Source: Oceanobacillus manasiensis
Lineage (GTDB): Bacteria; Bacillota; Bacilli; Bacillales; Amphibacillaceae
Direction of reading: 5' to 3'
Assembly: GCF_000724085.1 (NCBI RefSeq)
Contig: NZ_CCDL010000001.1
Coordinates: 310,001-374,000 of the forward strand
Length of the DNA: 64,000 nucleotides
In this document: positions 8,293 through 17,981 of the stretch, piece after piece
How positions within the stretch are numbered: the first letter of the stretch is position 1
Layout: each line of letters begins with the position of its first letter
Notes under the pieces: generated by a model
The model's input: the letters and a program-made list of their open reading frames with translations, nothing else
Databases searched by the model: none
Told to the model about the DNA's origin: nothing
Program-made: the position numbers and the translations under genes

Positions 8293-8318
8293 TGACCTCC
8301 GGCTAGAGACGGAGGTCA
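8293..8318. repeat. perfect inverted repeat upstream of the S9 peptidase gene
   Basis: TGACCTCCG and CGGAGGTCA with an 8-base loop, no T-tract. Lies 136 bp before the peptidase start. Apart from this and the glmM terminator, 8158-8465 shows no recognisable gene or site. Confidence 0.45.
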
Positions 8319-8430
8319 CGGGCGTATTAGTTTGCTTGTATAAGCAATTTGGCCAATATGGCTCCGCACATGCATCTTCAACCATCTCTCCTTTTACTTT
8401 ATTAAACATTCAGAAAACAACTTCTAAAAC

Positions 8431-8462
8431 AAAGGCCGCTTCTCTCTAAGAAGCGGCCTTTT
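8431..8462 (-). terminator. Rho-independent terminator of the cdaA-cdaR-glmM operon
   Basis: AAGGCCGCTTCT and AGAAGCGGCCTT form a 12-bp stem with a 4-5 base loop, starting just after the glmM stop codon, with a TTTGTTTT tail. Confidence 0.9.
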
Positions 8463-8465
8463 CTA

Positions 8466-9818
8466 TTATTGTTCTTCCATACCTAGCAAGTTTTCGATTA
8501 AATCAGCAACACGTTTGACGTGTTTCTCACAATCTTCCTTAGTTGGTGCTTCTACCATTACCCGCACAAGTGGTTCTGTACCAGACGGGCGTACTAATAC
8601 ACGGCCATCTTCACCAAGATCACGTTCTACTGCTTCAATTTCACTTAAAATGCGAGGATTAGTTAAGGCTTCGTTCTTATCCGTTACACGTACATTTTTA
8701 AGTACCTGTGGGAAAATAGCCATTTCGCCCGCTAACTCGGAAAGCTTTTTGCCCGTTTCCTTCATGACATTAACTAACTGAAGAGCAGAAAGCATGCCAT
8801 CACCTGTGGTTATGTAATCAAGGAAAATAATGTGTCCGGATTGCTCACCACCGAGGTTATATCCGCCTTTGCGCATCTCCTCCATTACATAACGGTCACC
8901 TACAGAGGTTTTATCACTACGCAGTCCATTTTCTTCTAGCGCTTTGTAGAAGCCAATGTTACTCATCACGGTAGAAACAACGGTACTGTGTCGCAGAATT
9001 CCTTTTTCCTTCAAATGCTTCGCACAAATGAACATAATTTGGTCCCCGTCGACGATATTTCCTTTTTCGTCAACAGCAATTAAACGATCTCCGTCACCAT
9101 CAAAGGCCAGCCCAATGTCCGCTCCTTTTTCCTGTACGAACGTTTGGAGTTTCTCTGGATGTGTAGAACCAAATCCATTATTAATATTAAGGCCGTCTGG
9201 AGACGAACCAATTGAATATATGTCTGCTTCAAGGTCAGCAAAAAGGTGTGTTGCTAAGCTAGACGTTGCGCCATGGGCACAATCCACTGCAACTTTTAAG
9301 CCGTCAAAATCGTTATCTACTGTATCTTTCAAGAAGGAAAGGTATTTTTGGCCACCTTCAAAATAGTCATTTACCGTACCAACATCTGCTCCAACTGGTC
9401 GTGGAAGCTCATCTTCTTCCCCGTCCATTAATGTTTCAATTTCCTTTTCTTGGTCATCTGTTAACTTAAAGCCATCTGGACCGAAAAATTTGATCCCATT
9501 ATCTTCAACAGGGTTATGGGAAGCGGAGATCATAACACCAGCCTGTGAGCTTGTCGCTTTTGTTAAGTAAGCTACTCCAGGTGTTGAAATAACCCCTAGA
9601 CGCATAACTTCAGCTCCTATAGAAAGCAGCCCTGCAAGCAAGGCGCCCTCTAACATATGGCCGGAAATACGGGTATCTCTCCCAATTATAATTTTTGGGC
9701 GTGGTGAATCTTTCGTTAAAACATGTCCTCCAAAACGTCCTAATTTAAAAGCAAGTTCTGGTGTAAGACCTTTGTTTGCAACTCCGCGAACACCATCTGT
9801 TCCAAAATATTTTCCCAT
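8466..9818 (-). CDS. glmM: Phosphoglucosamine mutase
   Basis: Interconverts glucosamine-6-phosphate and glucosamine-1-phosphate, the step after GlmS. The 450-residue protein begins [12 protein letters not shown], the standard N-terminus; an upstream in-frame ATG at 9842 lacks a ribosome site, while GGAGAG lies nine bases before the chosen ATG. The phosphoserine loop ISASHNP has the catalytic Ser at 100, the metal loop is DGDGDR, and the C-terminal phosphate-binding loop is [12 protein letters not shown]. It is third in the cdaA-cdaR-glmM operon, 35 bp after cdaR. In B. subtilis and Listeria GlmM binds and restrains CdaA, so co-transcription has a regulatory sense. Confidence 0.97.
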   Translation of the reverse strand: MGKYFGTDGVRGVANKGLTPELAFKLGRFGGHVLTKDSPRPKIIIGRDTRISGHMLEGALLAGLLSIGAEVMRLGVISTPGVAYLTKATSSQAGVMISASHNPVEDNGIKFFGPDGFKLTDDQEKEIETLMDGEEDELPRPVGADVGTVNDYFEGGQKYLSFLKDTVDNDFDGLKVAVDCAHGATSSLATHLFADLEADIYSIGSSPDGLNINNGFGSTHPEKLQTFVQEKGADIGLAFDGDGDRLIAVDEKGNIVDGDQIMFICAKHLKEKGILRHSTVVSTVMSNIGFYKALEENGLRSDKTSVGDRYVMEEMRKGGYNLGGEQSGHIIFLDYITTGDGMLSALQLVNVMKETGKKLSELAGEMAIFPQVLKNVRVTDKNEALTNPRILSEIEAVERDLGEDGRVLVRPSGTEPLVRVMVEAPTKEDCEKHVKRVADLIENLLGMEEQ

Positions 9819-9853
9819 CTCTTTTCTCTCCTTTATATCCATATCTACCTGGT

Positions 9854-11083
9854 TTATTCCGTTATCTCAATAGTGGCTTGTTCAAATTCAGGTATTACTT
9901 CTACCCCTTCAGGTCCTTCAACTGAAATAGGGACTTCATGTTCTCCTGGCTCCAAACCACTAAGGTCGATGAAAAATCGGAAATCATCTGCAGTTATTCC
10001 ATCTACGTCTTCCTGGCTACCACTGATTGTTACATTCATTTCTCCATTTTCAGGATCAAGGAAGGTCGACTCAAGCTCGTCCCCTATTCCTTCAGTCTCG
10101 ATTGGCAACGACTCAATTGTTCTGGTTTGCTCTAGTTCCACGGAGACCTCAATGGTTCCGTTACCTGGTGCACTTGCTCCATCAGGCAAGGTTATATCTG
10201 CTTCAATGGTTCCAGACTCTGTAATTTGAGAAAGATCTATTTCTTCTGTATTAACTGTCTCAATGTTTTCAAGAACATTACTTCTGCCATATACTTCAAT
10301 TTCCTCTACATTAGCAGAAATCGATGTAAGAGAATAGCCTTCTGGCAATTCGCCGTTCGTCTCAACACTCAGTGGTACAGTCTTACTTGGATTGTCAATT
10401 TCTGCAGATACCACTACATTTTCAGGTTGCACATTGACACTCAACGCGTTCCCTTGATTATCGTATACATTCACAGGCACTTCTCTTGTATCCACATCAC
10501 GATCAAGTCCTGATAAATCCACATAGACCTTGACAATGCCAATTCGGTCAATAACACTTTTAGCACTAGTTATAGTGACAGTACTCGGGTCTACCATATA
10601 ATCGCCAAGCTCATACCCTTCGGCAAGCCCATTTTCATTTAAGAAATCAACCGTTACATCAAACTCTTTCGTGCCTTTTTCTTCTATTACCACGTCTATA
10701 TGTTTTGGTTCAATTTGTGCATCTATATCAGGAGAAATCGTATGTTGAATTTCTACCGCCTTATGTTCCCCCGCTTCAAACCCTTCCAAATCAACAAAGA
10801 CCTTAAAGTTACGATTGGTAATAACTGGGGTTAAAATTCCTGGTGATCCCTGCATATAAACTGTCACACTTTCTGGAACACCACTTACTACATAGTTATC
10901 TGAATCTATTTCTATTTCAACTGGTACGTCCCTCATTGTCTGAGCGTCATCTGATTGACTTGGGAAGGTGGAATCTGATGCTGTAGGCCGATTTGTTTCA
11001 ACATTAACAAAGATATAGAGCAAAACTGCTAATGCCAGAGCTATTACACGAACAAACCATTTACTTCTAAACCAGTTATCCAT
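9854..11083 (-). CDS. cdaR: CdaA regulatory protein, YbbR domains
   Basis: Membrane-anchored regulator of the diadenylate cyclase. A short cytoplasmic N-terminus and one membrane helix (about 9-27) precede an extracytoplasmic part of about 380 residues made of four YbbR repeats with recurring patterns such as [14 protein letters not shown] and EAGEHKAV. It is acidic, as expected for an external protein in a salt-tolerant bacterium. It overlaps cdaA by 8 bp, indicating coupled translation. In related species it modulates cyclic di-AMP synthesis by contacting CdaA. Confidence 0.94.
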   Translation of the reverse strand: MDNWFRSKWFVRVIALALAVLLYIFVNVETNRPTASDSTFPSQSDDAQTMRDVPVEIEIDSDNYVVSGVPESVTVYMQGSPGILTPVITNRNFKVFVDLEGFEAGEHKAVEIQHTISPDIDAQIEPKHIDVVIEEKGTKEFDVTVDFLNENGLAEGYELGDYMVDPSTVTITSAKSVIDRIGIVKVYVDLSGLDRDVDTREVPVNVYDNQGNALSVNVQPENVVVSAEIDNPSKTVPLSVETNGELPEGYSLTSISANVEEIEVYGRSNVLENIETVNTEEIDLSQITESGTIEADITLPDGASAPGNGTIEVSVELEQTRTIESLPIETEGIGDELESTFLDPENGEMNVTISGSQEDVDGITADDFRFFIDLSGLEPGEHEVPISVEGPEGVEVIPEFEQATIEITE

Positions 11084-11897
11084 TCTTTTTCCCCCTCCAT
11101 TTCCAAGACTTCTTTTCAGAGGTTTTCAGATTTAAGGATAAATTATCTTTCAGCATATTACGTAGCTCTTCTGCCTCAAGTTCCCTGTGAAGCTCGCCAT
11201 TTTTCGTACAAGATATATTTCCTGTCTCCTCCGACACCACAATTGTAAGCGCGTCGGTAACTTCACTAATTCCCATTGCCGCTCTATGCCTTGTCCCCAA
11301 TTCCTTAGATATAAAAGGACTTTCAGATAGTGGGAGATAACAGGCTGCCGCGACAATTTCTTCAGATTTAATTATCACTGCGCCATCATGTAATGGGGTA
11401 TTTGGGGTGAAGATATTTGTTAACAGTTGATGTGTCAGCTTACCGCCAATTGGAATACCCGTTTCTGCATAATCACCAATCCCTGTCTCTCGCTCAATAG
11501 AAATAAGGGCACCAATACGGCGCTTTGCCATGTAAACACAGGATTGAATAATCGCATCTATATTCTGTTCAATAATCTCTTCTTCTGACCGGGACCCACG
11601 CCCAAATATGTTTCCTCGTCCTAATTGCTCCAATGCTCGGCGTAACTCAGGCTGGAACAAGATTATAATTACAATAAGCCCCCACCTAATGGCTTGGTTG
11701 GTAATCCATTGAATTGTCTGTAATTCTAAAACGATACTGAGCAACCAAACAGCCAAAACAACAGCAATCCCTTTTAATAGCTGAATTGCCTTTGTACCTC
11801 TGATAAGCATGATCAGTTTGTATAATATATACCAGACAAGAGCAATGTCCACGCCAATTCTCAGGAGCTGTAAAAGATCGAATCCCCCATCAAGCAT
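11076..11897 (-). CDS. cdaA: Diadenylate cyclase CdaA (YbbP)
   Basis: Makes cyclic di-AMP from two ATP; the messenger controls potassium and osmolyte transport. The 273-residue protein has three N-terminal membrane helices (about 12-32, 40-57, 62-82) and a cytoplasmic DAC domain with DGA at 171-173 and RHR at 203-205, both needed for ATP and metal binding. Length and gene order (cdaA-cdaR-glmM) match the housekeeping cyclase of Firmicutes. The ATG lies 8 bases after AAAGGATG. An extended -10 promoter lies about 60 bp upstream, so transcription can be independent of sigW-rsiW. Confidence 0.97.
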   Translation of the reverse strand: MLDGGFDLLQLLRIGVDIALVWYILYKLIMLIRGTKAIQLLKGIAVVLAVWLLSIVLELQTIQWITNQAIRWGLIVIIILFQPELRRALEQLGRGNIFGRGSRSEEEIIEQNIDAIIQSCVYMAKRRIGALISIERETGIGDYAETGIPIGGKLTHQLLTNIFTPNTPLHDGAVIIKSEEIVAAACYLPLSESPFISKELGTRHRAAMGISEVTDALTIVVSEETGNISCTKNGELHRELEAEELRNMLKDNLSLNLKTSEKKSWKWRGKKNG

Positions 11898-11958
11898 ATG
11901 TATCCATCCTTTTGCACATCATTTTCGTTCCACCGTTCTATAGATAGTAACGTTTACT

Positions 11959-11967
11959 ATTATAACA
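11959..11967 (-). promoter_or_regulatory. extended -10 promoter of cdaA operon
   Basis: TGTTATAAT on the minus strand matches an extended -10 element. No good -35 is visible at 17 bp. The remainder of the cdaA-rsiW gap (11898-12204) holds only this and the rsiW terminator. Confidence 0.5.
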
Positions 11968-12160
11968 TAATTCGGCTTTAGACATGTGTAGAAAACTGTA
12001 GTGAATATAATACATCTCATTAAGGTGTGTAGATAAACATATCTCATTTGGCTTGATAGGTTACTCTCTTGTTAATAATTTACAGACTGTGTGGTTTCCT
12101 TATTATGCTTGATCAATTAAGACCCGGTTTGGTTTCATAACTGCAAGCAATTCTAAGAGA

Positions 12161-12193
12161 AATCCCAAGTCCACTTACTGTGAACTTGGGATT
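12161..12193 (-). terminator. terminator of sigW-rsiW
   Basis: AATCCCAAGTTCAC and GTGGACTTGGGATT form a stem 11 bp after the rsiW stop codon, followed by a T-rich TTTCTC tail. Confidence 0.7.
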
Positions 12194-12204
12194 GAAATTA
12201 TGAT

Positions 12205-12846
12205 TTAAAATGCAAAGATACTTCTAAACAAATTTTTCAAATTGTACCATACCCATTCAAAAATTTGGTCAACATGCTTTAACTCCCCATTTACTCCTCC
12301 GGCAGATGCCATTAACCCTTCGCTTTCAATCGGGTTTTCTATAAGCTTGCCATTAATGAGGGTAACATTACCGTTAATGGTTCCCTTAATCACAAGGTTT
12401 CCATTCTTAACAACTAAATCCCCTTCTACCGTAACGTCTTCAGGCACGATTACAGTGTCTCCCTCAATAACAAGATTATCTTGTTTGGAAACGACCAATT
12501 CACTATCTTGGTTCCATGCTGAAAACACACCACTCATCATAAAAATTAAAAAGAGGGCAGCCGCCGTAATAATCGGGTGTGCTTTAAACCAGCGCCCGTA
12601 TTTCATACGCTTTTTCTCAGTCGGAAGTCGATTCATCACATTAGCAGTAAAATTAGCAGGCGCTTCTATATGTTCCGTACTTTGAAGCAGCGTGATCGTC
12701 CGCTTCAATTCACGAAAATGTTTTTGACAGGCTTCACAATCTTCTAAGTGAAGCCGCAGTTTTTTCTCTTCTTCATTGGATATATCCCCGTCCAAGTATT
12801 TATGCATTAGCGAGGACGCTTCATGATTACATTCCATGTGAATCAC
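12205..12846 (-). CDS. rsiW: Anti-sigma-W factor RsiW
   Basis: Single-pass membrane protein that holds SigW inactive until envelope stress triggers proteolysis. Of 213 residues, the cytoplasmic N-terminus carries the zinc anti-sigma motif His33-x3-Cys37-x2-Cys40 (HLEDCEAC). A membrane helix spans about 90-110, with alanine and small residues that suit intramembrane cleavage. The external part (about 118-165) repeats short beta units (DVTVEGDLVVKNGNLVIKG), like a bactofilin-style beta-helix. It starts 6 bp after sigW, so the two are co-transcribed. Confidence 0.95.
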   Translation of the reverse strand: MIHMECNHEASSLMHKYLDGDISNEEEKKLRLHLEDCEACQKHFRELKRTITLLQSTEHIEAPANFTANVMNRLPTEKKRMKYGRWFKAHPIITAAALFLIFMMSGVFSAWNQDSELVVSKQDNLVIEGDTVIVPEDVTVEGDLVVKNGNLVIKGTINGNVTLINGKLIENPIESEGLMASAGGVNGELKHVDQIFEWVWYNLKNLFRSIFAF

Positions 12847-12852
12847 ACTCCT

Positions 12853-13416
12853 TTACACGTGACGAAGCCTTTTCCGTAAAGCTTCTCTCCCTCGATGAAT
12901 CCGGGTCTTCACGGTTCCTAATGGAATATCCAGAATGTCGCTGATTTCTTGTAGCGAGAATTCTTCCAAATAACGCAACATAATTACACTGCGGTATTTT
13001 GGAGGGAGCTCTGAAATCTCTTGATGTATATAGCGCTGCAATTCCATACTTTCCACTTCTTCGCCAGGCAAACGACCTTCATCGGCCATCTGCGAGTACA
13101 TATTTAACCCTTCCGTTCCTTTAATCTCCGCATCTAGGTAATAATCCGGCTTTCGTTTTCGAATTCGGTCAATCGTTAGATTTGTAGCGATTCGGTATAG
13201 CCATGTGGAAAATTTCCGTTTTTCATCAAAAGAATGGATGTTAACATATGCTCGAATAAAAGCTTCCTGTGCTATATCCTCCGCCTCGTGCGCATTACCA
13301 AGCATTCGATAACAATGCTGATAGATTTTGCTCTGAAAAAATGAGACAACATCTTCAAAAGCAGATTGGTCCCCTTTTTTCACTTTTTTTATTTTCTCTC
13401 TTATAAATTGTTCCAT
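12853..13416 (-). CDS. sigW: ECF RNA polymerase sigma factor SigW
   Basis: Extracytoplasmic-function sigma factor for membrane and antimicrobial stress. Starting at MEQFIREK, seven bases after GGAGG, the protein has 187 residues, the same as B. subtilis SigW. Region 2 (about 20-90) includes YRMLGNAHEAEDIAQEAF and region 4 (about 130-182) contains LPPKYRSVIMLRYLEEFSL followed by an HTH (DIPLGTVKTRIHRGR). Its cognate anti-sigma gene follows directly, and a near-perfect SigW-type promoter precedes it, so autoregulation is expected. Confidence 0.97.
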   Translation of the reverse strand: MEQFIREKIKKVKKGDQSAFEDVVSFFQSKIYQHCYRMLGNAHEAEDIAQEAFIRAYVNIHSFDEKRKFSTWLYRIATNLTIDRIRKRKPDYYLDAEIKGTEGLNMYSQMADEGRLPGEEVESMELQRYIHQEISELPPKYRSVIMLRYLEEFSLQEISDILDIPLGTVKTRIHRGREALRKRLRHV

Positions 13417-13450
13417 ACAAGTACCTCCGCCAATCATGCGGTATTTATCA

Positions 13451-13477
13451 TACGTTTTCTATGTAAAAAAGGTTTCA
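13451..13477 (-). promoter_or_regulatory. autoregulatory sigma-W promoter
   Basis: TGAAAC (13472-13477), a 17-bp spacer beginning with CTTTTTT, and CGTA (13451-13454) match the sigma-W consensus exactly, about 35 bp before the sigW start. Confidence 0.9.
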
Positions 13478-13565
13478 ATAAGAATAAAAAAATTTTTTAG
13501 GTTTATCATTCCAATTAAATGGGTAGTTTCTTACTATACATTATACTAAATAGGAGGAAAGATTT

Positions 13566-13715
13566 GTGTGTAATTCAACACTTTTACAAAAAATTGAACA
13601 ATGTCGTGAAGAAATGCTTAATTTAAGCAGGTTTCACTCTTTAACTTCAGAAGCTGTTGTTACCTCCAGTGTAAAATTAGACCAACTAATAAACGAGTAT
13701 CAAAACAACAAATGA
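13566..13715 (+). CDS. Spo0E-like aspartyl-phosphate phosphatase (49 aa)
   Basis: A 49-codon gene beginning with GTG, eight bases after a strong AGGAGG. The peptide has two predicted helices and the family signature S-x2-(K)LD-x-LI-x2-Y seen as SSVKLDQLINEY near the C-terminus; an EQCREEM helix precedes it. Spo0E, YisI and YnzD remove the phosphate from Spo0A~P and so delay sporulation; short members of this size are common. It is divergent from sigW and convergent with rocF. Family assignment rests on the motif and length; the exact target (Spo0A or another response regulator) is inferred. Confidence 0.8.
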   Translation: MCNSTLLQKIEQCREEMLNLSRFHSLTSEAVVTSSVKLDQLINEYQNNK

Positions 13716-13762
13716 CTGTAATCATAATCATTCTAAAACAGCAAGGTGTTAACTATAAATAG

Positions 13763-13804
13763 AAAAAGACATTTAATCCCATGAAGGAATTGAATGTCTT
13801 TTTT
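13763..13804. terminator. bidirectional terminator between the Spo0E-like gene and rocF
   Basis: AAAAAGACATT and AATGTCTTTTT arms, with T-runs on both strands, lie between the two convergent stop codons. Confidence 0.85.
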
Positions 13805-13817
13805 GTATGCTTTTGTT

Positions 13818-14723
13818 TTATTTTAATTTTTCGCCGAACAAAGAACCCATTAGCGCCACTGCAGCGATAGCTGTTTTATTCTTTTCATCCAAAATCGGAT
13901 TTACTTCGACAAATTCTGCTGAAGTAATGCACTCCGCTTCTGCGAGCATTTCCATAGCCAAATGGCTCTCACGATAGGTCATTCCACCAATAACAGGAGT
14001 ACCGACACCAGGTGCTTCTGATGGATCTAATCCATCGAGATCAAGACTTAAATGAATTCCATCCGCCTTCTTTTTTAAGTATTGAATTGCTTCTTCCATG
14101 ACAGCCGGCATACCCATTCGATCAATCTCATGCATGGAAAATACCTTTATCCCTCTATCCTGAATTAACGCTTTTTCACCAGGATCCAATGAACGTGCGC
14201 CAATAATAACAATGTTATCCGGCTTGATTTTAGGTGTATATCCAGCAATATTAGTTAACCTTTCGTTGCCAATGCCTAAGCTGACAGCCAGCGGCATACC
14301 GTGAATGTTTCCAGATGGAGATGTAGCTTCAGAATTTAAATCTCCGTGCGCATCATACCAGATGACGCCAAGGTTTTCATAATGCTTCGATATTCCTGCT
14401 AAACTGCCAATAGCGATACTGTGATCTCCTCCAAATACTAATGGGAAATGGCCCACTTCAATTTCTTTATCTACCATTTCTGCAAGCTTCTCATTTGCCT
14501 CAATTACTTGTTCAAGGTTTTTCAAATTGCTTTCATCTTGATCTGCTTGCTCCATTGAGGGTCTATTTATCGGAATATCTCCCAAATCATGTACGTTAAT
14601 ATTTAGTTCCTGCAGCTTCTCAATTGCCCCTGCATAACGCAGAGCACTTGGCCCCATATCTACTCCACGTCTACTTTGACCTAAATCCATAGGAACCCCA
14701 ATAATAGAAATATCTTTCATCAT
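13818..14723 (-). CDS. rocF: Arginase
   Basis: Hydrolyses arginine to ornithine and urea using two Mn ions. The start at 14723 follows GGAGG by seven bases and gives 301 residues, close to B. subtilis RocF; a longer frame to 14780 lacks a ribosome site. Metal ligands are visible: His101 in GGDHS, Asp124, His126 and Asp128 in DAHGD, and Asp228/Asp230 in SLDLDGLDP. SPSGNIHGMPLA is the arginine-binding loop of arginases rather than agmatinases. It is a single gene with terminator. In many Bacilli it lies elsewhere with rocDE, which are absent here. Confidence 0.95.
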   Translation of the reverse strand: MMKDISIIGVPMDLGQSRRGVDMGPSALRYAGAIEKLQELNINVHDLGDIPINRPSMEQADQDESNLKNLEQVIEANEKLAEMVDKEIEVGHFPLVFGGDHSIAIGSLAGISKHYENLGVIWYDAHGDLNSEATSPSGNIHGMPLAVSLGIGNERLTNIAGYTPKIKPDNIVIIGARSLDPGEKALIQDRGIKVFSMHEIDRMGMPAVMEEAIQYLKKKADGIHLSLDLDGLDPSEAPGVGTPVIGGMTYRESHLAMEMLAEAECITSAEFVEVNPILDEKNKTAIAAVALMGSLFGEKLK

Positions 14724-14880
14724 GTAAGCGCCTCCTCTAGTTCTATTGTAGCCAAAAACGAGGAGGTGACTCAACTCCACATTTAGATGTATATATATAC
14801 AAAGGATTGAGGTTAAGGAGAAATTGCTTAGAGTGTGGAGCGGTTATTGAGAGGCGATTTGATCAATTATTTTAACGACA

Positions 14881-14907
14881 AAAAACAGCTACGCCAAGTA
14901 GCTGTTT
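14881..14907 (-). terminator. terminator of the mevalonate operon
   Basis: AACAGCTAC, a TTGGC loop and GTAGCTGTT followed by TTTT on the minus strand, directly after the last stop codon of the operon. Confidence 0.88.
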
Positions 14908-16007
14908 CACAAATTACTTATACTCGCTCCAATCGATGAAGGCTTAATGGATAATGGCTTTATACCTGCTCTCTCCCAAGCCTTCATTAGCTCGTCTGCT
15001 TTTTCTTTTGATGGTAGAAAGGCAATTCCACAATCCCCACCACCAGCTCCTGAAGATTTACCTGCACCACCATATTCCTCCGCCAGATCACATAATTTGC
15101 CAAGCAAGGGGGTTTCAATGGCTACATTCGCTTGCTTTCCAACCTCTGAAAGTGCTCTCCTGTTTTGTTTAACGCCCGTTAATAACAAGTCAACATTCTC
15201 TTCCTTCATGCCCTGCAAAAAGGTAGAAACTGCTTCTTCACTTGCATCTAAGAACCCTTGATAAGCCACTGGATCATTGCTTTTAAGCAACCTCAACTCA
15301 TCGACAAGCTTTGCAGTCGAAGCCGGTTTTCCAGTCCACCCTACACAGACAAAGACGGTTTCAGGTAAACGTAAAGGCTTTAATGAAAAGTACTTCCAAT
15401 CTTTTTCTACCAACTCACTTAGACTTTTCGCATGTATATATGCGTCTTTTAACCATTCCGCCTGGAAGGATGCATATTGTAAAAAGCCGCCATTAGTTGA
15501 TGCTGCAATATCGGCACCAGATCCGTTTCCTTGAACATTTACATGTGCCAAAGCAGAAAGTTTAAACAATTCATCTTGCTTATAAGTTGGGAAGTACTTT
15601 TTAAAAATCGCTGTAATTATAGACGTTACTACTGCAGCACTTGATCCTAAGCCATACTTTACTCCTGTAACATCATCTAGTTCGCTTTTAACTGAAATGG
15701 CAAAAGACCCTGGCTGTATATTCTGCTCATGAAGATAGGCCATTGCAATACGCATGGCCTCTTCCACAAAAATTCTCTTTGGATTATCCGTATGTATGGT
15801 AAGGGTCCCTTTTTCGAAGTCCCATTTAAGGTCCTCCAATTGGAAGTCATGAAGTGAAACACGATTCTGCTCGCTCTCTTCAATGGTGGTATATACATAT
15901 CGGTCAACCGCCATTACAACTAATTGGTAGTATGGTTCCAAGACCGCAAACTCGCCAGCTATCATTAACTTCCCAGGTACCTTTATTGTCATCGGTGTAT
16001 TCGGCAA
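14907..16007 (-). CDS. Phosphomevalonate kinase
   Basis: GHMP-family kinase of 366 residues that phosphorylates mevalonate-5-phosphate to the diphosphate. The N-terminal motif KVPGKLMIAGEFAVLEP and the ATP loop VKYGLGSSAAVVTS are typical of the bacterial ERG8-type enzyme, and the C-terminal AGKSSGAGGGDCGIAF is the third GHMP motif. It is the last gene of the operon, 13 bp after mvaD. It could be confused with mevalonate kinase, but that gene is present separately and this one has the longer PMK length. Confidence 0.93.
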   Translation of the reverse strand: MPNTPMTIKVPGKLMIAGEFAVLEPYYQLVVMAVDRYVYTTIEESEQNRVSLHDFQLEDLKWDFEKGTLTIHTDNPKRIFVEEAMRIAMAYLHEQNIQPGSFAISVKSELDDVTGVKYGLGSSAAVVTSIITAIFKKYFPTYKQDELFKLSALAHVNVQGNGSGADIAASTNGGFLQYASFQAEWLKDAYIHAKSLSELVEKDWKYFSLKPLRLPETVFVCVGWTGKPASTAKLVDELRLLKSNDPVAYQGFLDASEEAVSTFLQGMKEENVDLLLTGVKQNRRALSEVGKQANVAIETPLLGKLCDLAEEYGGAGKSSGAGGGDCGIAFLPSKEKADELMKAWERAGIKPLSIKPSSIGASISNL

Positions 16008-16020
16008 TGGATTTCATCCC

Positions 16021-16995
16021 TTACAGATAGGTTACTCCCTGTCCAGGCCGGCTCAACCGAATATCGGCAACACCTGGTATGGTACGGAGTGTGTTTTTAA
16101 TTACTTCCTCGTTCTCCGGTAAATATAATACTTTTACATTGGGCCCTGCGTCAATTGTAAAATATGCGGGAATTCCCTTTTCGCGCATTTCTCTTACCGT
16201 TTCCATGACCGTCATCGTCGTATCGTGCCAATATGTAAAAGGTGGGTTTGCACCAAGTGTCGTTGCGTGCATCTTCAGACAATTAGCCTCAGCTACCTCT
16301 CCCACCTTTTCAAAATCAAGCTCTTTAATTCCTTCTTTAATTTGATTCATCTCAGCAGGGATACTATCAAGCCATCCTTGATAGAAAGGGGAGGTTTCCA
16401 CAGTGCGCTTCATTCCAGTGCGACTCGAAACTTTTTTCATCTTGGAAGACAACACAACAGCTGCAACCCGAAGATCCCAATGCTCAGCTGGAGCAATAGG
16501 GACAGCATAGGAATCACTTCCATCTTCCTTTGTTCCCATTTCCCATTCAGCAAACCCTCCATAGATCGAACGGCAAGCTGAGCCTGAACCTTGTCTTGTC
16601 AAAGCAGAAAGCTCACGTTCTGGTAAGTCTAGACCTATCGCTTTACTTCCGGCAGCCGCTAATGCTGCAAAGCCTGATGCAGAGGAAGCAAATCCCGCAG
16701 CAGTAGGTACTTCGTTAACAGAATGAACTGCTGCATGTAAAGACTTCCCTGCATGTTGTCGAATGAGGTCAAGAAAACCCGTAACACGTCTAAGTTGCTC
16801 TCCTTCAATAGGTCTTTCATTTAGCGTAAATTGATCCTTCGTGTACTCCTCAGAAAAATCCACGGTTGTAGTGGTATAAAAACCATCCAACGTTAAAGAC
16901 AAAGAGCTGTTGGTTGGCAATATAATGGATTCGTTTCGTTTCCCCCAATATTTAATCAAGGCAATATTTGTATGTGCTTTAGCTGTTGCCTTCAT
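16021..16995 (-). CDS. mvaD: Diphosphomevalonate decarboxylase
   Basis: ATP-dependent decarboxylase that turns mevalonate-5-diphosphate into isopentenyl diphosphate. The 324-residue chain starts MKATAKAHTNIALIKYWGKR, the family hallmark, six bases after GGGG; a GTG further upstream overlapping the mvk stop codon is less likely. Other marks are NSSLSLTLDGF, the GHMP loop AAGFASSASGFAALA, and the GSGSACRSIYGGFAEW block that binds the diphosphate. It sits between mevalonate kinase and phosphomevalonate kinase. Confidence 0.96.
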   Translation of the reverse strand: MKATAKAHTNIALIKYWGKRNESIILPTNSSLSLTLDGFYTTTTVDFSEEYTKDQFTLNERPIEGEQLRRVTGFLDLIRQHAGKSLHAAVHSVNEVPTAAGFASSASGFAALAAAGSKAIGLDLPERELSALTRQGSGSACRSIYGGFAEWEMGTKEDGSDSYAVPIAPAEHWDLRVAAVVLSSKMKKVSSRTGMKRTVETSPFYQGWLDSIPAEMNQIKEGIKELDFEKVGEVAEANCLKMHATTLGANPPFTYWHDTTMTVMETVREMREKGIPAYFTIDAGPNVKVLYLPENEEVIKNTLRTIPGVADIRLSRPGQGVTYL

Positions 16996-17012
16996 AATAG
17001 TCCCCTTTTTCA

Positions 17013-17981
17013 CTATTTCTTATGGTGCCTTTTAAGCACAAATGGCCATACAGCATGTGCACCAAATTTTCTTAATTTCTCAGCAAGCAATCTTGAATGG
17101 ACTTCATTTTGAGCAAGGGCAATAATACAGCCGCCGTTACCTCCGCCTGTCAATTTCGCTCCAAGAGCACCTTCTTCACGTGCAAAATCAATAAGCTTGT
17201 TTAACCCTGTAGTACTAACTCCTAAAGCTTCCAACTCTTTTTGCGCCTCGTTTAGCATTTGACCAAGCAAATGCTTTCCTCTTTTTTCCAACGCATCTTT
17301 TGCCTGATGGGTTAATTCCCCTATGCGATCAAGCTTCCGTTGGATTTTACGCGGAGCTACACGAAGTAAATGCGCTACAGATTCTACTGCCATTCTTGTA
17401 TCTCCAATGCTTCCGGAATCGGCAACAACGAAATGAAAATCATCATTTAACTCAATGAAATCTGTAGGGTTATCCTTTTCGTACCATACAGGTAATTCAG
17501 AAGTTATCGTTAACGTATCAATCCCACTAGGTGCTCCGTGTGCAAATGTTTCTGCAATATTAGCAAGCTTAAGTAGCTCCTCATCTGTGTGCTCAATATC
17601 AGCATAAGCAAACAAAGATCTAATAACAGAGATCGCAACCGAAGCACTTGACCCGAGACCTTTCCCAGGAGGCACAGAAGACTTAATCCGGATTAACAGA
17701 TCTGCTTTCGGTAACTCTAGATATTCAAGGGTTCCACTAATACAGTTAGTGATGCCTTGCAAAGGTTCAGGAGCTAAGCCCAGCGGGCCGTGATAAAACG
17801 TGCTATCTATTACGACAGGACCTGGCTCATGTTCTACTACAGATTCTACACCTACTAGAGGAAACGGGATAGCAATAGCCGGTTGTCCGTGTACAACTGC
17901 ATGCTCCCCAATTAGAATCAGTTTACTATGAGCTATTCCTATAGCTGTTTGTTCTGTTGTTGTAGCTTTTTCTGCACTCAT
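17013..17981 (-). CDS. mvk: Mevalonate kinase
   Basis: Phosphorylates mevalonate, the first kinase step of the pathway. 322 residues with GHMP motifs SKLILIGEHAVVHGQPAIA near the N-terminus, PPGKGLGSSASVAIS in the middle and AKLTGGGNGGCIIAL near the end. HAPSGIDT-type sequence (HGAPSGIDTL) marks the mevalonate-binding region. The start overlaps the HMG-CoA reductase stop by 4 bp, so translation is coupled. Confidence 0.96.
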   Translation of the reverse strand: MSAEKATTTEQTAIGIAHSKLILIGEHAVVHGQPAIAIPFPLVGVESVVEHEPGPVVIDSTFYHGPLGLAPEPLQGITNCISGTLEYLELPKADLLIRIKSSVPPGKGLGSSASVAISVIRSLFAYADIEHTDEELLKLANIAETFAHGAPSGIDTLTITSELPVWYEKDNPTDFIELNDDFHFVVADSGSIGDTRMAVESVAHLLRVAPRKIQRKLDRIGELTHQAKDALEKRGKHLLGQMLNEAQKELEALGVSTTGLNKLIDFAREEGALGAKLTGGGNGGCIIALAQNEVHSRLLAEKLRKFGAHAVWPFVLKRHHKK

